This document shows positions 1 through 8,958 of a stretch of 64,000 nucleotides of DNA, piece after piece. Made by a program: the position numbers and the translations under genes. Under the pieces are notes generated by a model that saw only the letters and a list, made by a program, of their open reading frames with translations, was not told the origin of the DNA and did no database searches. The stretch is from Gordonibacter urolithinfaciens (GTDB lineage Bacteria; Actinomycetota; Coriobacteriia; Coriobacteriales; Eggerthellaceae). Each line of letters begins with the position of its first letter. The first letter of the stretch is position 1. The DNA lies in NCBI RefSeq assembly GCF_900199375.1, contig NZ_LT900217.1, forward strand, positions 1,922,001-1,986,000. Direction: 5' to 3'.

Positions 1-1785
1 CTCATCGCCGACATGTCGCAGCAGTTCGAGAGCCGCTACGACACCGAGAACACCGAGTGGGTTCCGCCCGAGATGATCGTGGTCTGGGGATGCAACCCCA
101 TCGCCTCGAACTCCGACAACTTCTACGGCGGCTGGGTCGTCGACTGCATGCAGCGCGGCAGCCGGTTGATCACCGTCGACCCGTCGCTCACCTGGTTGGC
201 GGCCCGTTCCGACTACTGGCTGCGCCTGCGCCCCGGCACCGACGGCGCGCTCGCCCTGGCCATGCTCAACGTCATCATCTCCGAGGATCTCTACGACCGC
301 GAGTTCGTCGAGAAGTGGTGCTACGGGTTCGACGAGCTTGCCGAGCGCGTCAAGGAATGGACGCCGGAGCGGGCGGAGGCGGTGTGCTGGGTTCCGAAGG
401 ACACCATAATCGGGGCGGCGCGCGCCTACGCGAAGGCCAAGCCCGCCACCGTCCACTGGGGCCTGCCCATCGACCAGGCGGTTGTCGGTATCCCCACGGC
501 GCAGGCCATCAACGCGCTGTGGGCCGTCACCGGCAACACGGACGTGCCGGGCGGCAACATCATCATCCGCAACGCGTTCGAGCAGAACGTTTCGTACAAC
601 TACGGCTACCAGACCCTTCCCGCCGAGGTGCAGGCCAAGCGCATCGGCGCGGAGTACCCGCTCATGTCCAAGGCCGGGTTCAGCTCCACGGCCCATTCGG
701 ACTCCATCCTGCAGGCCATCGAGACCGGCGAGCCGTATCCCATCCGCATGCTCTGGCTTTCCTCCACGAACCCTATTGCCAACATGGCGTCCGACGCGCC
801 GCGCGTCTACCGGGCGGTGCGCACCCTCGACTTCGTCGTGGTGTCCGACCCGTTCCTCACCCCCACGGCCGTGGCGTTTGCCGACGTGTTCCTGCCGGCG
901 TCCATGAGCTGCGAGCGCAACACGCAACGCGTGTGGTGGGTGCCGCTGCGCGGCATGAAGAAGGTGACGCAGTTCGCCGACGTGCGTTCCGACGACACCA
1001 TCGTCACGGACCTCGGACGCCGCCTGCATCCCGAGAACTTCCCCTGGACCGACGACATCGGCTGGACGAACGACATCCTCGTCAACGACACGCCAGGTTA
1101 CGACGGCGACTTCGAGCAGCTGTGCAAGGACGTGTACGTCTATCCCGCGTTCGAGTACCGCAAGCACGAGAAGGGCCTGCTGCGCCCCGACGGGCAGCCC
1201 GGTTTCAACACGCCGTCCGGCCGCATCGAGCTCTACAACAGCATCTTCGCGCTGTGGGGCTACGACCCGCTGCCGCAGTGGGAGGAGCCATCCTGCTCGC
1301 CGTACGCCTCGCCGGAGCTGTACGAGCAGTACCCCTTCGTGCTGACGACGGGCGCGCGCTCGGTGGAGTTCTTCCATTCCGAGCATCGCCAGCTGGAGAC
1401 GAGCCGCGAGTTCCACCCCGATCCGCTGTTCGAGATGAGCCCGAAGGCTGCCGAGGCCGCAGGGCTGTCCGAGGGGGATTGGTGCTGGCTGGAGAACCAT
1501 CGCGGCCGCTGCCGCCAGAAGCTGCACGTGAACCCCTCGCTCGACGACCGCGTGGTGCGCGCCGAGCACGGCTGGTGGTTCCCGGAGCAGGAGGCCGCGG
1601 AACCCGTCCTGTTCGGGGTGTTCGACTCCAACATCAACAACCTGTTGCCGCAGTGCGAGAACGGGCCGACCGGTTACGGTGCCCCGTACAAGAACCAGCT
1701 GTGCCGTGTGTACGCCTGCACGGAGGAGAACAGCGCCGAGCTGCCCACGGCATGCGTGACGAGGAAGGACGGGTACTCGAAATGA
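1..1785 (+). CDS. Molybdopterin-dependent oxidoreductase, catalytic subunit, 5' truncated by window edge
   Basis: The reading frame is open from the first base, so the N-terminus (signal peptide, any Fe-S motif) lies outside the window; 594 codons remain. The visible part is a bis-MGD (DMSO reductase superfamily) fold. It has the typical 'VVWGCNP' strand-turn, an 'RPGTDGALALAMLNVII' segment, an 'STNPIANM' segment, and a C-terminal molydopterin-dinucleotide-binding barrel ending in 'GAPYKNQLCRVY'. The motif 'HGWWFPE' near the C-terminus is of the kind seen in acetylene-hydratase and catechol-dehydroxylase-like branches of the superfamily, as I recall it. The stop codon overlaps the start of the next gene by 4 bases (ATGA), so the small ferredoxin is very likely its electron-transfer partner. 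The substrate cannot be read from the sequence; an aromatic or catechol substrate is only a guess based on family and host. Confidence 0.88.
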   Translation, partial: LIADMSQQFESRYDTENTEWVPPEMIVVWGCNPIASNSDNFYGGWVVDCMQRGSRLITVDPSLTWLAARSDYWLRLRPGTDGALALAMLNVIISEDLYDREFVEKWCYGFDELAERVKEWTPERAEAVCWVPKDTIIGAARAYAKAKPATVHWGLPIDQAVVGIPTAQAINALWAVTGNTDVPGGNIIIRNAFEQNVSYNYGYQTLPAEVQAKRIGAEYPLMSKAGFSSTAHSDSILQAIETGEPYPIRMLWLSSTNPIANMASDAPRVYRAVRTLDFVVVSDPFLTPTAVAFADVFLPASMSCERNTQRVWWVPLRGMKKVTQFADVRSDDTIVTDLGRRLHPENFPWTDDIGWTNDILVNDTPGYDGDFEQLCKDVYVYPAFEYRKHEKGLLRPDGQPGFNTPSGRIELYNSIFALWGYDPLPQWEEPSCSPYASPELYEQYPFVLTTGARSVEFFHSEHRQLETSREFHPDPLFEMSPKAAEAAGLSEGDWCWLENHRGRCRQKLHVNPSLDDRVVRAEHGWWFPEQEAAEPVLFGVFDSNINNLLPQCENGPTGYGAPYKNQLCRVYACTEENSAELPTACVTRKDGYSK

Positions 1786-2111
1786 GCGCTAACGCATTGA
1801 TGATCGACTACGAGTTCTGCACGGGCTGCCACGCCTGCGAGGTGGCCTGCAAGAAGCATTTGGGCCTGCCCGCGGGCCAGCACGGCATCCGCGTGCTCCA
1901 GGACGGCCCCCGCGAGCTGGAGAACGGCAGGTGGGAGTACAACTTCCTGCCCATGCCCACGTCGCTGTGCGACCTGTGCGCCTCCCGCCTGGCCGAGGGC
2001 AAGGACGCCGCCTGCGTCCACCACTGCCCGGCCCACTGCATGGCGCTCGGGCCGGCCGAGGAGCTGGCGGCGAAAGCCGCCGAGAAGACGCGGTGCGTGG
2101 TCTTCTCCTAG
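1782..2111 (+). CDS. Small 4Fe-4S ferredoxin-type electron-transfer subunit
   Basis: A 109-residue protein, much shorter than a standard DmsB-type beta subunit (about 200). It has an N-terminal 'CTGCHACEVACKKH' cluster motif and a second Cys set 'CDLC' plus 'CVHHCPAHC', which together could bind two 4Fe-4S clusters. There is no signal peptide. The start overlaps the stop of the catalytic subunit (ATGA), which indicates translational coupling and a one-to-one complex. It probably passes electrons to the molybdenum centre. Short ferredoxin partners of this kind accompany several actinobacterial reductases and dehydroxylases (family knowledge); the donor is not encoded nearby. Confidence 0.85.
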   Translation: MSANALMIDYEFCTGCHACEVACKKHLGLPAGQHGIRVLQDGPRELENGRWEYNFLPMPTSLCDLCASRLAEGKDAACVHHCPAHCMALGPAEELAAKAAEKTRCVVFS

Positions 2112-2128
2112 GCTCCCGGATAGAGGCA

Positions 2129-2157
2129 GCCGGCACCCAGCGATGCATGGTGCCGGC
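2129..2157 (+). other. Intra-operon hairpin
   Basis: Perfect 9-bp inverted repeat (GCCGGCACC / GGTGCCGGC, loop 2138-2148) between the small ferredoxin and the zinc-ribbon gene. No T-run follows, so it is more likely an mRNA-processing or partial-termination element than a full terminator. Confidence 0.45.
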
Positions 2158-2197
2158 CGAGGACAACGCAAACGTTTCGACAGACAAGGAGAATCCT

Positions 2198-2443
2198 ATG
2201 TGCTTCAGACCAGCCACGGTCGCCCCCGACAAGACCTGCCCTGCATGCGGCGCAACCTGTGCCGGGGACGCAACGACGTGTTCCGCGTGCGGCGCCGACC
2301 TGCCCCAGGCCGCAATGCCCCCCATGCCGGGCACTCCCGGCGCGCCCGGTGCTCCGGGAGCGCCGAAGCCGCCGGAGGCGCCGGGAATGCCCGGGGCACC
2401 CGCGAAGCCGGGGGCCCCGCAGCCTCCCAGTTCGGCCAGCTAG
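2198..2443 (+). CDS. Zinc-ribbon protein with Pro/Gly/Ala-rich tail
   Basis: An 81-residue protein. Residues about 13-32 form a zinc ribbon with two CxxC knuckles ('CPACGATC' and 'CSACGA'). The rest is a low-complexity, collagen-like tail of PG-A/P repeats ('PGTPGAPGAPGAP'). The start ATG at 2198 is preceded by AAGGAGA. It sits between the ferredoxin and the MFS gene of the same strand and probably belongs to the operon. Function is unknown; a cytoplasmic scaffold or chaperone role is speculation. No signal peptide or membrane segment is visible. Confidence 0.72.
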   Translation: MCFRPATVAPDKTCPACGATCAGDATTCSACGADLPQAAMPPMPGTPGAPGAPGAPKPPEAPGMPGAPAKPGAPQPPSSAS

Positions 2444-2459
2444 CGCGAGGCGGGCGTCC

Positions 2460-3681
2460 ATGAGGCGCGAAGACGGCGCGCGCCGGCACTATGCGCGGGT
2501 GGCGTTGCCGCTCATGCTGGTCGCGCTGTCCGTGACGGTTATCCAGTACCAGATACCCACCATCATGGAACGCATCATGGACGAGTTCTCTATGGATGCC
2601 GGCAGCGCTTCGTGGCTCATGTCGGTGTTCACGCTCGTCGGGATTGTCGCCGCCCTGCCCGTCGGAGGCCTTGCCGGACGGGTCGGGGCGAAAAGGCTCA
2701 TGGTGGGTGCGGCGTTCCTGGCCAGCCTTGCCGCCTTGGCCTCGGCGTTCGCCAACGCGGCGCCCATGCTGCTCGCCCTGCGCGCCCTCGAGGGCCTGGG
2801 CTTGGTCGCCATCATCGCGAGCGGGCCGTTGGTCATGCAGCGCTGCGTCGATCCTCGCTGCATCGGATCGGCCACGGGCATCTGGATGCTCGGGGGCATG
2901 CTCGGGGCGACGCTGGCGGGCATCTCGAGGCTGCGTGCTGTACGAGGCGGTGGGTTTTCGCGGGCTTTGCCTCGCCTATGCGGGCCTGGCGGCGCTCTCG
3001 GGGGTGGTTTTGCAGGTGGCGGTGAAGGTGCCGCAGGACGATGCGGCGGGCGGTCTTGTTAACGAGCGCGTTCCTTCTGGGACGACCCCGCGCAGACTGG
3101 TATTGGCCGAAGGGAGGCTGCGTGTGTTCCTCGCGCGCGACACGTGGTGCTTCCTAGTGCCGTTTGCGCTGTTCCAGATGCTTTTGCTGAGCGTGCTGTC
3201 GTTCGCGCCGACGGCGATGCAACAGCGGGGCGCGGGGGCGGTGGAATCGGGGTTCGCCAGCACGCTTCCCATGCTGCTGGCCATCGTGTCGTCGTTGGCG
3301 TTCGGCCGGCTCTCCGATCGTTTCGGGCGAAACAAGCCGCTCTACCTTACGGGGATGCTCACCATGGCGCCATGCGCGTTGCTGCTCTTGACGACGACGG
3401 GTCCGGTCATGTGGGCGGCGGCTGTGGCCATGGGATTGTTCGCGATGGGCGCACCGACCGTGGTCGTGGCCGCGTACCCGCGCATGCTCGGCAAGCCGGA
3501 GCTTCTTGGCGTCGGGATGGGCGTGCTGCTGCTCGTGCAGTCGCTTGGCCAGTTCCTCGGGTCGTTCGTTCCTTCGCTTCTGCTCGGGCCCGACCTGACG
3601 CAGTGGGCGCTCTGCGGTGCGGTGCTGTGTGCGGCGGGTTTGGCGGGGGCGGCCCTGGTCGTCGCGTGCAGGTTCGATTGA
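2460..3681 (+). pseudogene. MFS transporter with a frameshift near 2925-2930
   Basis: Two overlapping frames together encode one Major Facilitator protein of about 400 residues. The first frame starts at ATG 2460 ('MRREDGARRHYARVALPLML') and carries about the first five helices to 'GATLAGIS' near 2927. The second resumes at 'GCVLYEAVGFRGLCLAYAG' from 2929 and continues through the remaining helices, with the MFS A-type loop 'FGRLSDRFGRNKPLYLTG', to TGA at 3681. One extra base around 2925-2930 restores a single frame. Either the gene is broken or the assembly has a one-base error. Its position, downstream of a molybdenum oxidoreductase and upstream of a secreted beta-propeller, suggests uptake or export of the substrate of that enzyme. 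Confidence 0.82.
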
Positions 3682-3753
3682 GGGGAGGTGCGGCGAGAAG
3701 GATAACGGAAAGCTTGGCGCGTGCAAGGGGAAAACAAAGACGAGGAGGAAGCT

Positions 3754-4758
3754 ATGGACGAGACAATGGTAAACCGGAGGAGCTTCGTGAAGGGGCTCGG
3801 CCTGATGGGCGGCGTGGCGGCCATGGGGATGATCGCCGGTTGCTCGTCGGAGCCGGCGACGGCGAACGATGCCGACCCGAAGGAGCAGCCGCAAGCGGAG
3901 GCCCAGCCGTCGGTTTTGGCGGAGGGTGCCAGCTGGGAGCTGGTGGCGCATGTGGAGGATGGCGGCCTGATCGAAGGCCTCAACTTCTCGCAAGATGGGA
4001 CATTGTGGTTCATCGACGTGGTCAAGGGCCGCATCCATAAAGTGGTGGACGGCGAGGCCGTGACCGTTCACGACAACGAGGGGAAATCGATGCCGAACGG
4101 TGCCAAGTTCATCGACGGCACCACCATGCTTATCACCGACCGTTCCCAGGGGCTCTGCCGGTACGACACCGAGACGGGAGAGTATTCCGTTTGGGTTCCC
4201 AACTTCAACGGCACCCCGTTCAACGGCTTGAACGACCTCGTGCTCGACGGCCAGGGCGGCGCCTACTTCACCGACCCCGGGCAGTCGGACTATTTCAAGA
4301 GGATCGGTTGCGTCTACTACGTGAAGTACAACGAGGACGAGCCTGCGCTGCAGCTCATCCAGGATGGCATTGCCTACCCGAACGGAATCACGCTCTCGCC
4401 CGATGGGCAGTTCATCTACGTTGCCGAGTTCAACACGAACTCGCTCGTGTGCATCCCGTCGGCGGCGTACACGTTGGGCCGTGCCACGCCCTATGTGTTC
4501 GCACGCATGGACGGCGGCCATGGCCCCGACGGCATCACCGTCGATGCTGACGGCAACCTCTACGTGGCCCACCTCGAGGCGAAGGAAGTGCTGGTGTTCG
4601 ACAAGGACGGCTTCCAGATAGAGCGCATACCCGCCCCGGAGGACGCCGATATCTTCGTCGACAACCTCTGCATTCACGACGGGTACCTCTATATCTGCGA
4701 GTTCGGAAGCAGCAACATCTACCGTATAGCCGTGACGGCTGAAACAGGGGAGAAGTAA
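3754..4758 (+). CDS. SMP-30/gluconolactonase-like beta-propeller protein, Tat-exported lipoprotein
   Basis: A 334-residue protein. ATG at 3754 is chosen over an upstream GTG (3721) because CGAGGAGGAA lies just before it and the Tat motif then falls near the N-terminus ('NRRSFVKGLGLMGG'). The signal ends in a lipobox-like 'IAGC', so it may be a Tat-translocated lipoprotein. The body shows repeated propeller blades typical of the SMP-30/LRE family ('EGLNFSQDGTLWFIDVVKGRIHKV', 'PNGITLSPDGQFIYVAEFNTN', 'GPDGITVDADGNLYVAH'). Family members are metal-dependent lactonases or hydrolases; the substrate is unknown. It is the last plus-strand gene of this cluster, before a convergent hairpin. Confidence 0.85.
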   Translation: MDETMVNRRSFVKGLGLMGGVAAMGMIAGCSSEPATANDADPKEQPQAEAQPSVLAEGASWELVAHVEDGGLIEGLNFSQDGTLWFIDVVKGRIHKVVDGEAVTVHDNEGKSMPNGAKFIDGTTMLITDRSQGLCRYDTETGEYSVWVPNFNGTPFNGLNDLVLDGQGGAYFTDPGQSDYFKRIGCVYYVKYNEDEPALQLIQDGIAYPNGITLSPDGQFIYVAEFNTNSLVCIPSAAYTLGRATPYVFARMDGGHGPDGITVDADGNLYVAHLEAKEVLVFDKDGFQIERIPAPEDADIFVDNLCIHDGYLYICEFGSSNIYRIAVTAETGEK

Positions 4759-4778
4759 AGGGACATAAAATTTGACGG

Positions 4779-4806
4779 GGAGGGGGTTCGGCATGCGTCC
4801 CCCTCC
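4779..4806. terminator. G/C hairpin between convergent genes
   Basis: GGAGGGGG (4779-4786) pairs with CCCCCTCC (4799-4806) around a 12-nt loop. It lies between the stop of the SMP-30-like gene (+) and the stop of the polyferredoxin gene (-). There is no clear T-run. Confidence 0.45.
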
Positions 4807-4847
4807 GTTCGTATTCGCAAACTGCCTGCTGGCATGCTGTGCGGAGC

Positions 4848-6089
4848 TCAGGCGTTTGATCGGCGCTCGGGGAGGACGCGGCGTTTGGGTATGAGGATCT
4901 CCTGGGGATCGAGGGCGAAGAGCTCGGCGGCGGTGAGGGTCTCCTCGCAGGTGAGGGCGCCGTAGCGGCAGGTGGCCTCGCAGACGCCGCAGTCGCGGCA
5001 GCGGGCGGGGTCGAATTCGAGCAGGGTGCGGCCGCCGGGCGCCCGGCCGATTCTTCGCAGGGCCTCGGTGGGGCAGAACAGGGCGCACTGGGCGCATCCC
5101 GAGCATCGCTCCACGTCGATGCTCATGCGCGGGGCGAGCACGCGGGGGACGACCGCGTCATCGCCAGCGAGTCCTGCGGCGTGCAGGTCGTCGAGCAGCT
5201 GCCAGCGGCGGGTGTCGGGTTTGATCGGGGCATCGTCGCCCACAGGGGCGTCCGCGAGCGATTGCAGCTGGCGGGCGGTCTCTGCCCGCGCAGTATCGAG
5301 CAGCGAGGCTCCTACCTGGGCGAACAGGCCGCGGCGGGAAAGCTCGCCGGTGGCATCGGCCTCGGGCGCAGCTTCGAGGTCGCGCAGGCTGGCGCCGTCG
5401 GCCGTCTCGAAGGTGGCGTCGATTCCCGCCACGGCGCAGATGCGTCGGGAGCCGTCGACGGCGGCGCGCACGAGCTCCGCGGCATCGGTCAGTTCGCATG
5501 ACGGGCAGGCATCAAGCGGAACGGCGATGCGCTCGGCGCCGTTGCAGGCCAGGTGGACGAGCAGCGCCACGTCGACCCACGCGAGGCATGGCAGCACGAC
5601 GACGCGGCTGCCGTCGAGGCGCAGGGCCTGCGCCAGCCGCTCGCAGGCGAAGCCGGCGGTTGGCGGCTCGATGGGCGTTGCGGCTTCTTCCCCGACGCTG
5701 TTCGATGCGCCCGCGGCCGCCGTTTCCGCGGCCGCCCGCTCGCGCGCTGCAGTGCCAGCGGCGTCCACCTGCGCGATCAGCCCTCCATCGTCGAGCGGCG
5801 GCAGCGCTAGCAGCGCGTTCGTGGGGCAGGCGACCACGCAGGCGCCGCAGCGCACGCATGCCTCGTCGTCGATGCGCGGGCCGGCGTCCCTCACCGCGTC
5901 CACCGAGCCGTAGAACGCGGCCCCCTCCACGGCCGCCGCACGCACGACGATGGCTCCGACGGGGCACGCCTCGGCGCAGGCGGCGCACGAGGACTCGCGG
6001 TCGCGCACGCGCAGGCAGCGCCCGCCGTCGAGCGCTGCCATCGGCGGCCGCTCGGCCAGGCGCTCGGCTATGGCGATCAGATCGGGCAC
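4848..6089 (-). CDS. 4Fe-4S polyferredoxin-like protein (four cluster motifs)
   Basis: A 413-residue protein starting at GTG 6089 with AAGGGGG upstream. Two ferredoxin motifs lie at the N-terminus ('CAACAEACPVGA', then 'CVRCGACVVACPTNA') and two at the C-terminus ('CSGCAQCALFCPTEA', 'CRDCGVCEATCRYGA'). They are separated by a roughly 200-residue central region with 'VVLPCLAWVD' and 'DACPSCEL', which may be another redox or regulatory domain. No signal peptide, so it is probably cytoplasmic. It lies 18 nt after the threonine aldolase gene on the same strand. The electron donor and acceptor are not evident; it may serve one of the oxidoreductases nearby. Confidence 0.8.
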   Translation of the reverse strand: MPDLIAIAERLAERPPMAALDGGRCLRVRDRESSCAACAEACPVGAIVVRAAAVEGAAFYGSVDAVRDAGPRIDDEACVRCGACVVACPTNALLALPPLDDGGLIAQVDAAGTAARERAAAETAAAGASNSVGEEAATPIEPPTAGFACERLAQALRLDGSRVVVLPCLAWVDVALLVHLACNGAERIAVPLDACPSCELTDAAELVRAAVDGSRRICAVAGIDATFETADGASLRDLEAAPEADATGELSRRGLFAQVGASLLDTARAETARQLQSLADAPVGDDAPIKPDTRRWQLLDDLHAAGLAGDDAVVPRVLAPRMSIDVERCSGCAQCALFCPTEALRRIGRAPGGRTLLEFDPARCRDCGVCEATCRYGALTCEETLTAAELFALDPQEILIPKRRVLPERRSNA

Positions 6090-6107
6090 GGCAGCCCCCT
6101 TCTTCCC

Positions 6108-7145
6108 TTACAACAGGGCCAGCAGCTCGTCGACGGCCTCGGGCCGTGTGGCCCAGCTGGTCGCGAAGCGCACGACGGTGCGGCCGTCGGGCGTGAGCTC
6201 CCAGAAGCCGAACGAGGCGTGCTCGGCCAGGCGCGCCTTGGAGGCGTCGTCCAGCGCGACGAACTGCTGGTTGGTGGGCGAGTCGAGGTGCAGGTCGTAG
6301 CCCTTCGCGCGGAACCCCTCGGCCAGGCGCTGCGCGAGCGCCACGGCGTGGCGGCCGGCGTTCACGTAGCGCAGCCCGCTGTTCTCCTCCTCGAACAGCA
6401 CGTCGAACTGCAGCCCCAGGAAACGCCCCTTCGCCAGCAGCGCCCCGCGCTTCTTCATGAGCGTGAAGAAGTGGTCGTCGAGCTCCGGCTTGGTGAACAC
6501 CACGGCCTCGCCGCACAGTGCGCCCACCTTCGTGCCGCCGATATAGAACGCGTCGCACAAACGCGCGATGTCGGGCAGCGTGACGTCGGCACCCACGGCG
6601 GCAAGGCCGTAGCCCAGGCGCGCGCCGTCCATGAACAGCCGCATGCCGAAGTCGCGGCACACCTGCGAAAGCGCCTCGAGCTCGGCCAGCGAGTAGACGG
6701 TGCCGTACTCGGTGGGATGCGAGATATACACGGCCCCGGGCGCCACGATGTGCTCGCGGTTCTCGTCGGCCCAGTACGCCTCGCAGAGCGCCCGCACCTC
6801 GGCGGCGTCCAGCTTCCCGTCGTGCTGCGGCAGCGGCAGCGTCTTGCGTCCACACGCCTCCACCGCGCCCGCCTCATGGGCGGTGATATGCCCGGTTGTG
6901 GCGGAGATGATGCCCTCCCACGGTCGCAGGATCTGGTCGGCCACCGCGGCGTTCGCCTGCGTGCCGCCCACGAGGAAGTACACGGCAGCCTCGGGGCACG
7001 CGCACGCCTCGCGGATGCGGCCGCGGGCGCGCTCGCACACCTCGTCGGTGCCGTAGCCGCTCGTCTGGTCGAGGTTTGTTGCAGCCAGCCGCTCGATGAT
7101 GGCCGGATGCGCACCCTCCATATAGTCCGAATCGAAATGAAGCAC
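6108..7145 (-). CDS. ltaE: Low-specificity L-threonine aldolase (PLP-dependent)
   Basis: A 345-residue beta-eliminating-lyase/aldolase-family protein, starting at GTG 7145 with GGGGAGGGG upstream. Visible family features are the N-terminal 'FDSDYMEGAHPAI', the 'GTQANAAVADQIL' PLP-phosphate region, 'FMDGARLGYGLAA' and the Schiff-base lysine region 'YIGGTKVGALCGEAVVF'. The expected reaction is cleavage of L-threonine or L-allo-threonine to glycine and acetaldehyde. It sits between a LuxR regulator (18 nt upstream) and the polyferredoxin, all on the minus strand, so it may be cotranscribed. Family assignment is firm; substrate specificity is inferred. Confidence 0.88.
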   Translation of the reverse strand: MLHFDSDYMEGAHPAIIERLAATNLDQTSGYGTDEVCERARGRIREACACPEAAVYFLVGGTQANAAVADQILRPWEGIISATTGHITAHEAGAVEACGRKTLPLPQHDGKLDAAEVRALCEAYWADENREHIVAPGAVYISHPTEYGTVYSLAELEALSQVCRDFGMRLFMDGARLGYGLAAVGADVTLPDIARLCDAFYIGGTKVGALCGEAVVFTKPELDDHFFTLMKKRGALLAKGRFLGLQFDVLFEEENSGLRYVNAGRHAVALAQRLAEGFRAKGYDLHLDSPTNQQFVALDDASKARLAEHASFGFWELTPDGRTVVRFATSWATRPEAVDELLALL

Positions 7146-7163
7146 CGGTTGCCCCTCCCCGTT

Positions 7164-8792
7164 CTACGATGTGTACTGTTGCATATAGTCTAGGATTTCC
7201 TGGCGCGAGTGCAAGCCGGTCTTCGCATAGATGCGCTTGATATGCGCATGGGCGGTGCCCGGCGTGATGTAGAGCTCCTCGGCCACGCGCTTCTGGGTGT
7301 AGCCGAGCGCGTAGAGCGCGAGCACCTCCATCTCGCGGTCGGACAGCAGGAACTGCCGCCCCATCTCCTCGGCGTTGTGCTTCATGGACGCCTGGCGCAC
7401 GTCGGCCAGGCTCTCGTGCTCGTCCAGTCCCATGATCTTCACGAGGACACTCTCCTGCCGGGCGTTCTGCTGCTCCTGTTCCTGAACGTCGCGGCGTGCG
7501 ATGTTCAGGAACTGCACGAAAATGACCTGGGCCGATACGACGATGCATGATCCCATGAGCGCATTCATGAGCGTCTCGTTCGGCACAAGGTCGAACGACC
7601 CCAACAGCGCCACGCGCGCGATAGCGCGGCATCCCAGCCACACGAGCCAGCCGGCGATGGCGTAGTAGTACGGGTCGCGCCAACCGTAGCTCATGAACGC
7701 GATGACGACGTACCAGGTGAAAGCCACCATGAGCGCGTTGAGCGTGGTGGTGAACACGGCGCCTATGTCCAACATGTCGGGGAAGGCGGCATAGGCAACG
7801 AGCGCGAGGCAGGCCAGAAGCTCCATGACGATGAAGATGCCCACGGTGAGCACCCGCTGGCGGCCGTGCAGGACCAGCGCTATGATAGCACCGCTAATAC
7901 CGACGGTGAGCAGGCCATACGCTGCGCGTGTCACCGGTGTGAACGCGATGGCCTCGCCGCTGGGATAGCCGCGCAGCAAGCCGATCACGACAGAGAGGAC
8001 GCCTATGCCGATGGCCGTGGCCGCGAGGAACTGCTTGCTCTGGATCATGGTCTTCGTGAAGCCGAAATAGTCGTTGGACTGCGATGCTCCTGCCGCGATG
8101 TCGTGCGGCTGCGTGCGTTTTCTGGCCCAAAGCATGCACGGGTACTGCACCAGCACGAGCACGGTGGCAACCAGGTTCCCCACGGCGACGGGCAGCAGCG
8201 TGCACAGGTAGATTTCGACTTCGCTCAAGATGAGAGCCGAGAACACGAACAGGGCCGCGACGATGGTGCCGGTGCCGCGGGCTCGGCGCAGCCAGTAGTA
8301 GATGGTGGCCGACGACACGAGCGTGCAGAGTGCGCTCAAGGCGAACCTTACGGCTGGGTTGTTGATATCGGCCAGCTCGGGCGTTGCCAAGGCCACGAGC
8401 GTGAAGGCCTCCAACGCGATGCAGATGCGCATGGCGGCGTTCGTGACGCGCTTGCCGAGGGAGACCTTGCCAACCGATATGACGACGAAGAACACGGCCA
8501 GTACGCTCAAGGTCACGAGCATGGCGCCGTCGGTGAAGATGCCCTCGTCCGTGCTGGTGTAGCTGCCATAGCTGGCAACGATAAGCCCTGCCCGTCCGAA
8601 CGCAAGGCCCACCACGAGCGGCCAGAGCTGTGCGCAGGTGCGCAAGAAGTCGCCCGGTGTCTGCCGGGCGCTGTGCTCGTCTTCTGTTTGCTTTGCGATG
8701 GTGCCAGCATGACCGTCTGCGGTCGGCTCCAGGCGGCCGGATGCCCGCTCGGCTGTGCGGGCCGCTGCCTCATGGGGCGCTTGATATGCCAA
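7164..8792 (-). CDS. LuxR-family regulator with large multi-spanning membrane domain
   Basis: The N-terminal part holds about a dozen hydrophobic helices. The C-terminal 65 residues are a LuxR helix-turn-helix ('LLSDREMEVLALYALGYTQKRVAEEL', then 'TPGTAHAHIKRIYAKTG'). The start is uncertain: the frame opens at TTG 8885 and has an ATG at 8825. I prefer TTG 8792 because GGGGAGGA lies about 8 nt before it, giving 542 residues. Membrane LuxR proteins of this type are abundant in Eggerthellaceae, often beside oxidoreductase operons (family knowledge); the membrane part is presumed to sense a ligand. The divergent promoter of the NifU-like gene carries a palindromic box (8959-8975) that could be its target. 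Confidence 0.85.
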   Translation of the reverse strand: MAYQAPHEAAARTAERASGRLEPTADGHAGTIAKQTEDEHSARQTPGDFLRTCAQLWPLVVGLAFGRAGLIVASYGSYTSTDEGIFTDGAMLVTLSVLAVFFVVISVGKVSLGKRVTNAAMRICIALEAFTLVALATPELADINNPAVRFALSALCTLVSSATIYYWLRRARGTGTIVAALFVFSALILSEVEIYLCTLLPVAVGNLVATVLVLVQYPCMLWARKRTQPHDIAAGASQSNDYFGFTKTMIQSKQFLAATAIGIGVLSVVIGLLRGYPSGEAIAFTPVTRAAYGLLTVGISGAIIALVLHGRQRVLTVGIFIVMELLACLALVAYAAFPDMLDIGAVFTTTLNALMVAFTWYVVIAFMSYGWRDPYYYAIAGWLVWLGCRAIARVALLGSFDLVPNETLMNALMGSCIVVSAQVIFVQFLNIARRDVQEQEQQNARQESVLVKIMGLDEHESLADVRQASMKHNAEEMGRQFLLSDREMEVLALYALGYTQKRVAEELYITPGTAHAHIKRIYAKTGLHSRQEILDYMQQYTS

Positions 8793-8958
8793 AACCGATC
8801 CTCCCCGTTCGTATAATGGCAACATGGTAACGCTTCGGCCGCCGTGCGTAATCGTCGTCGGCTTTTTGTAAACAAACTGGGTCAACTATTCCCGCGCTCT
8901 CGTTCTCGCGCGGCGTGGAAATCAGGATAGCAGGACTTTCCGCCGCGAAACCGAATTT

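Noticed and set aside
2460-3681. Two separate genes at the MFS locus
   Set aside because: Both frames carry consecutive parts of one MFS protein and no start signal precedes the second part, so one frameshifted gene is the simpler reading.
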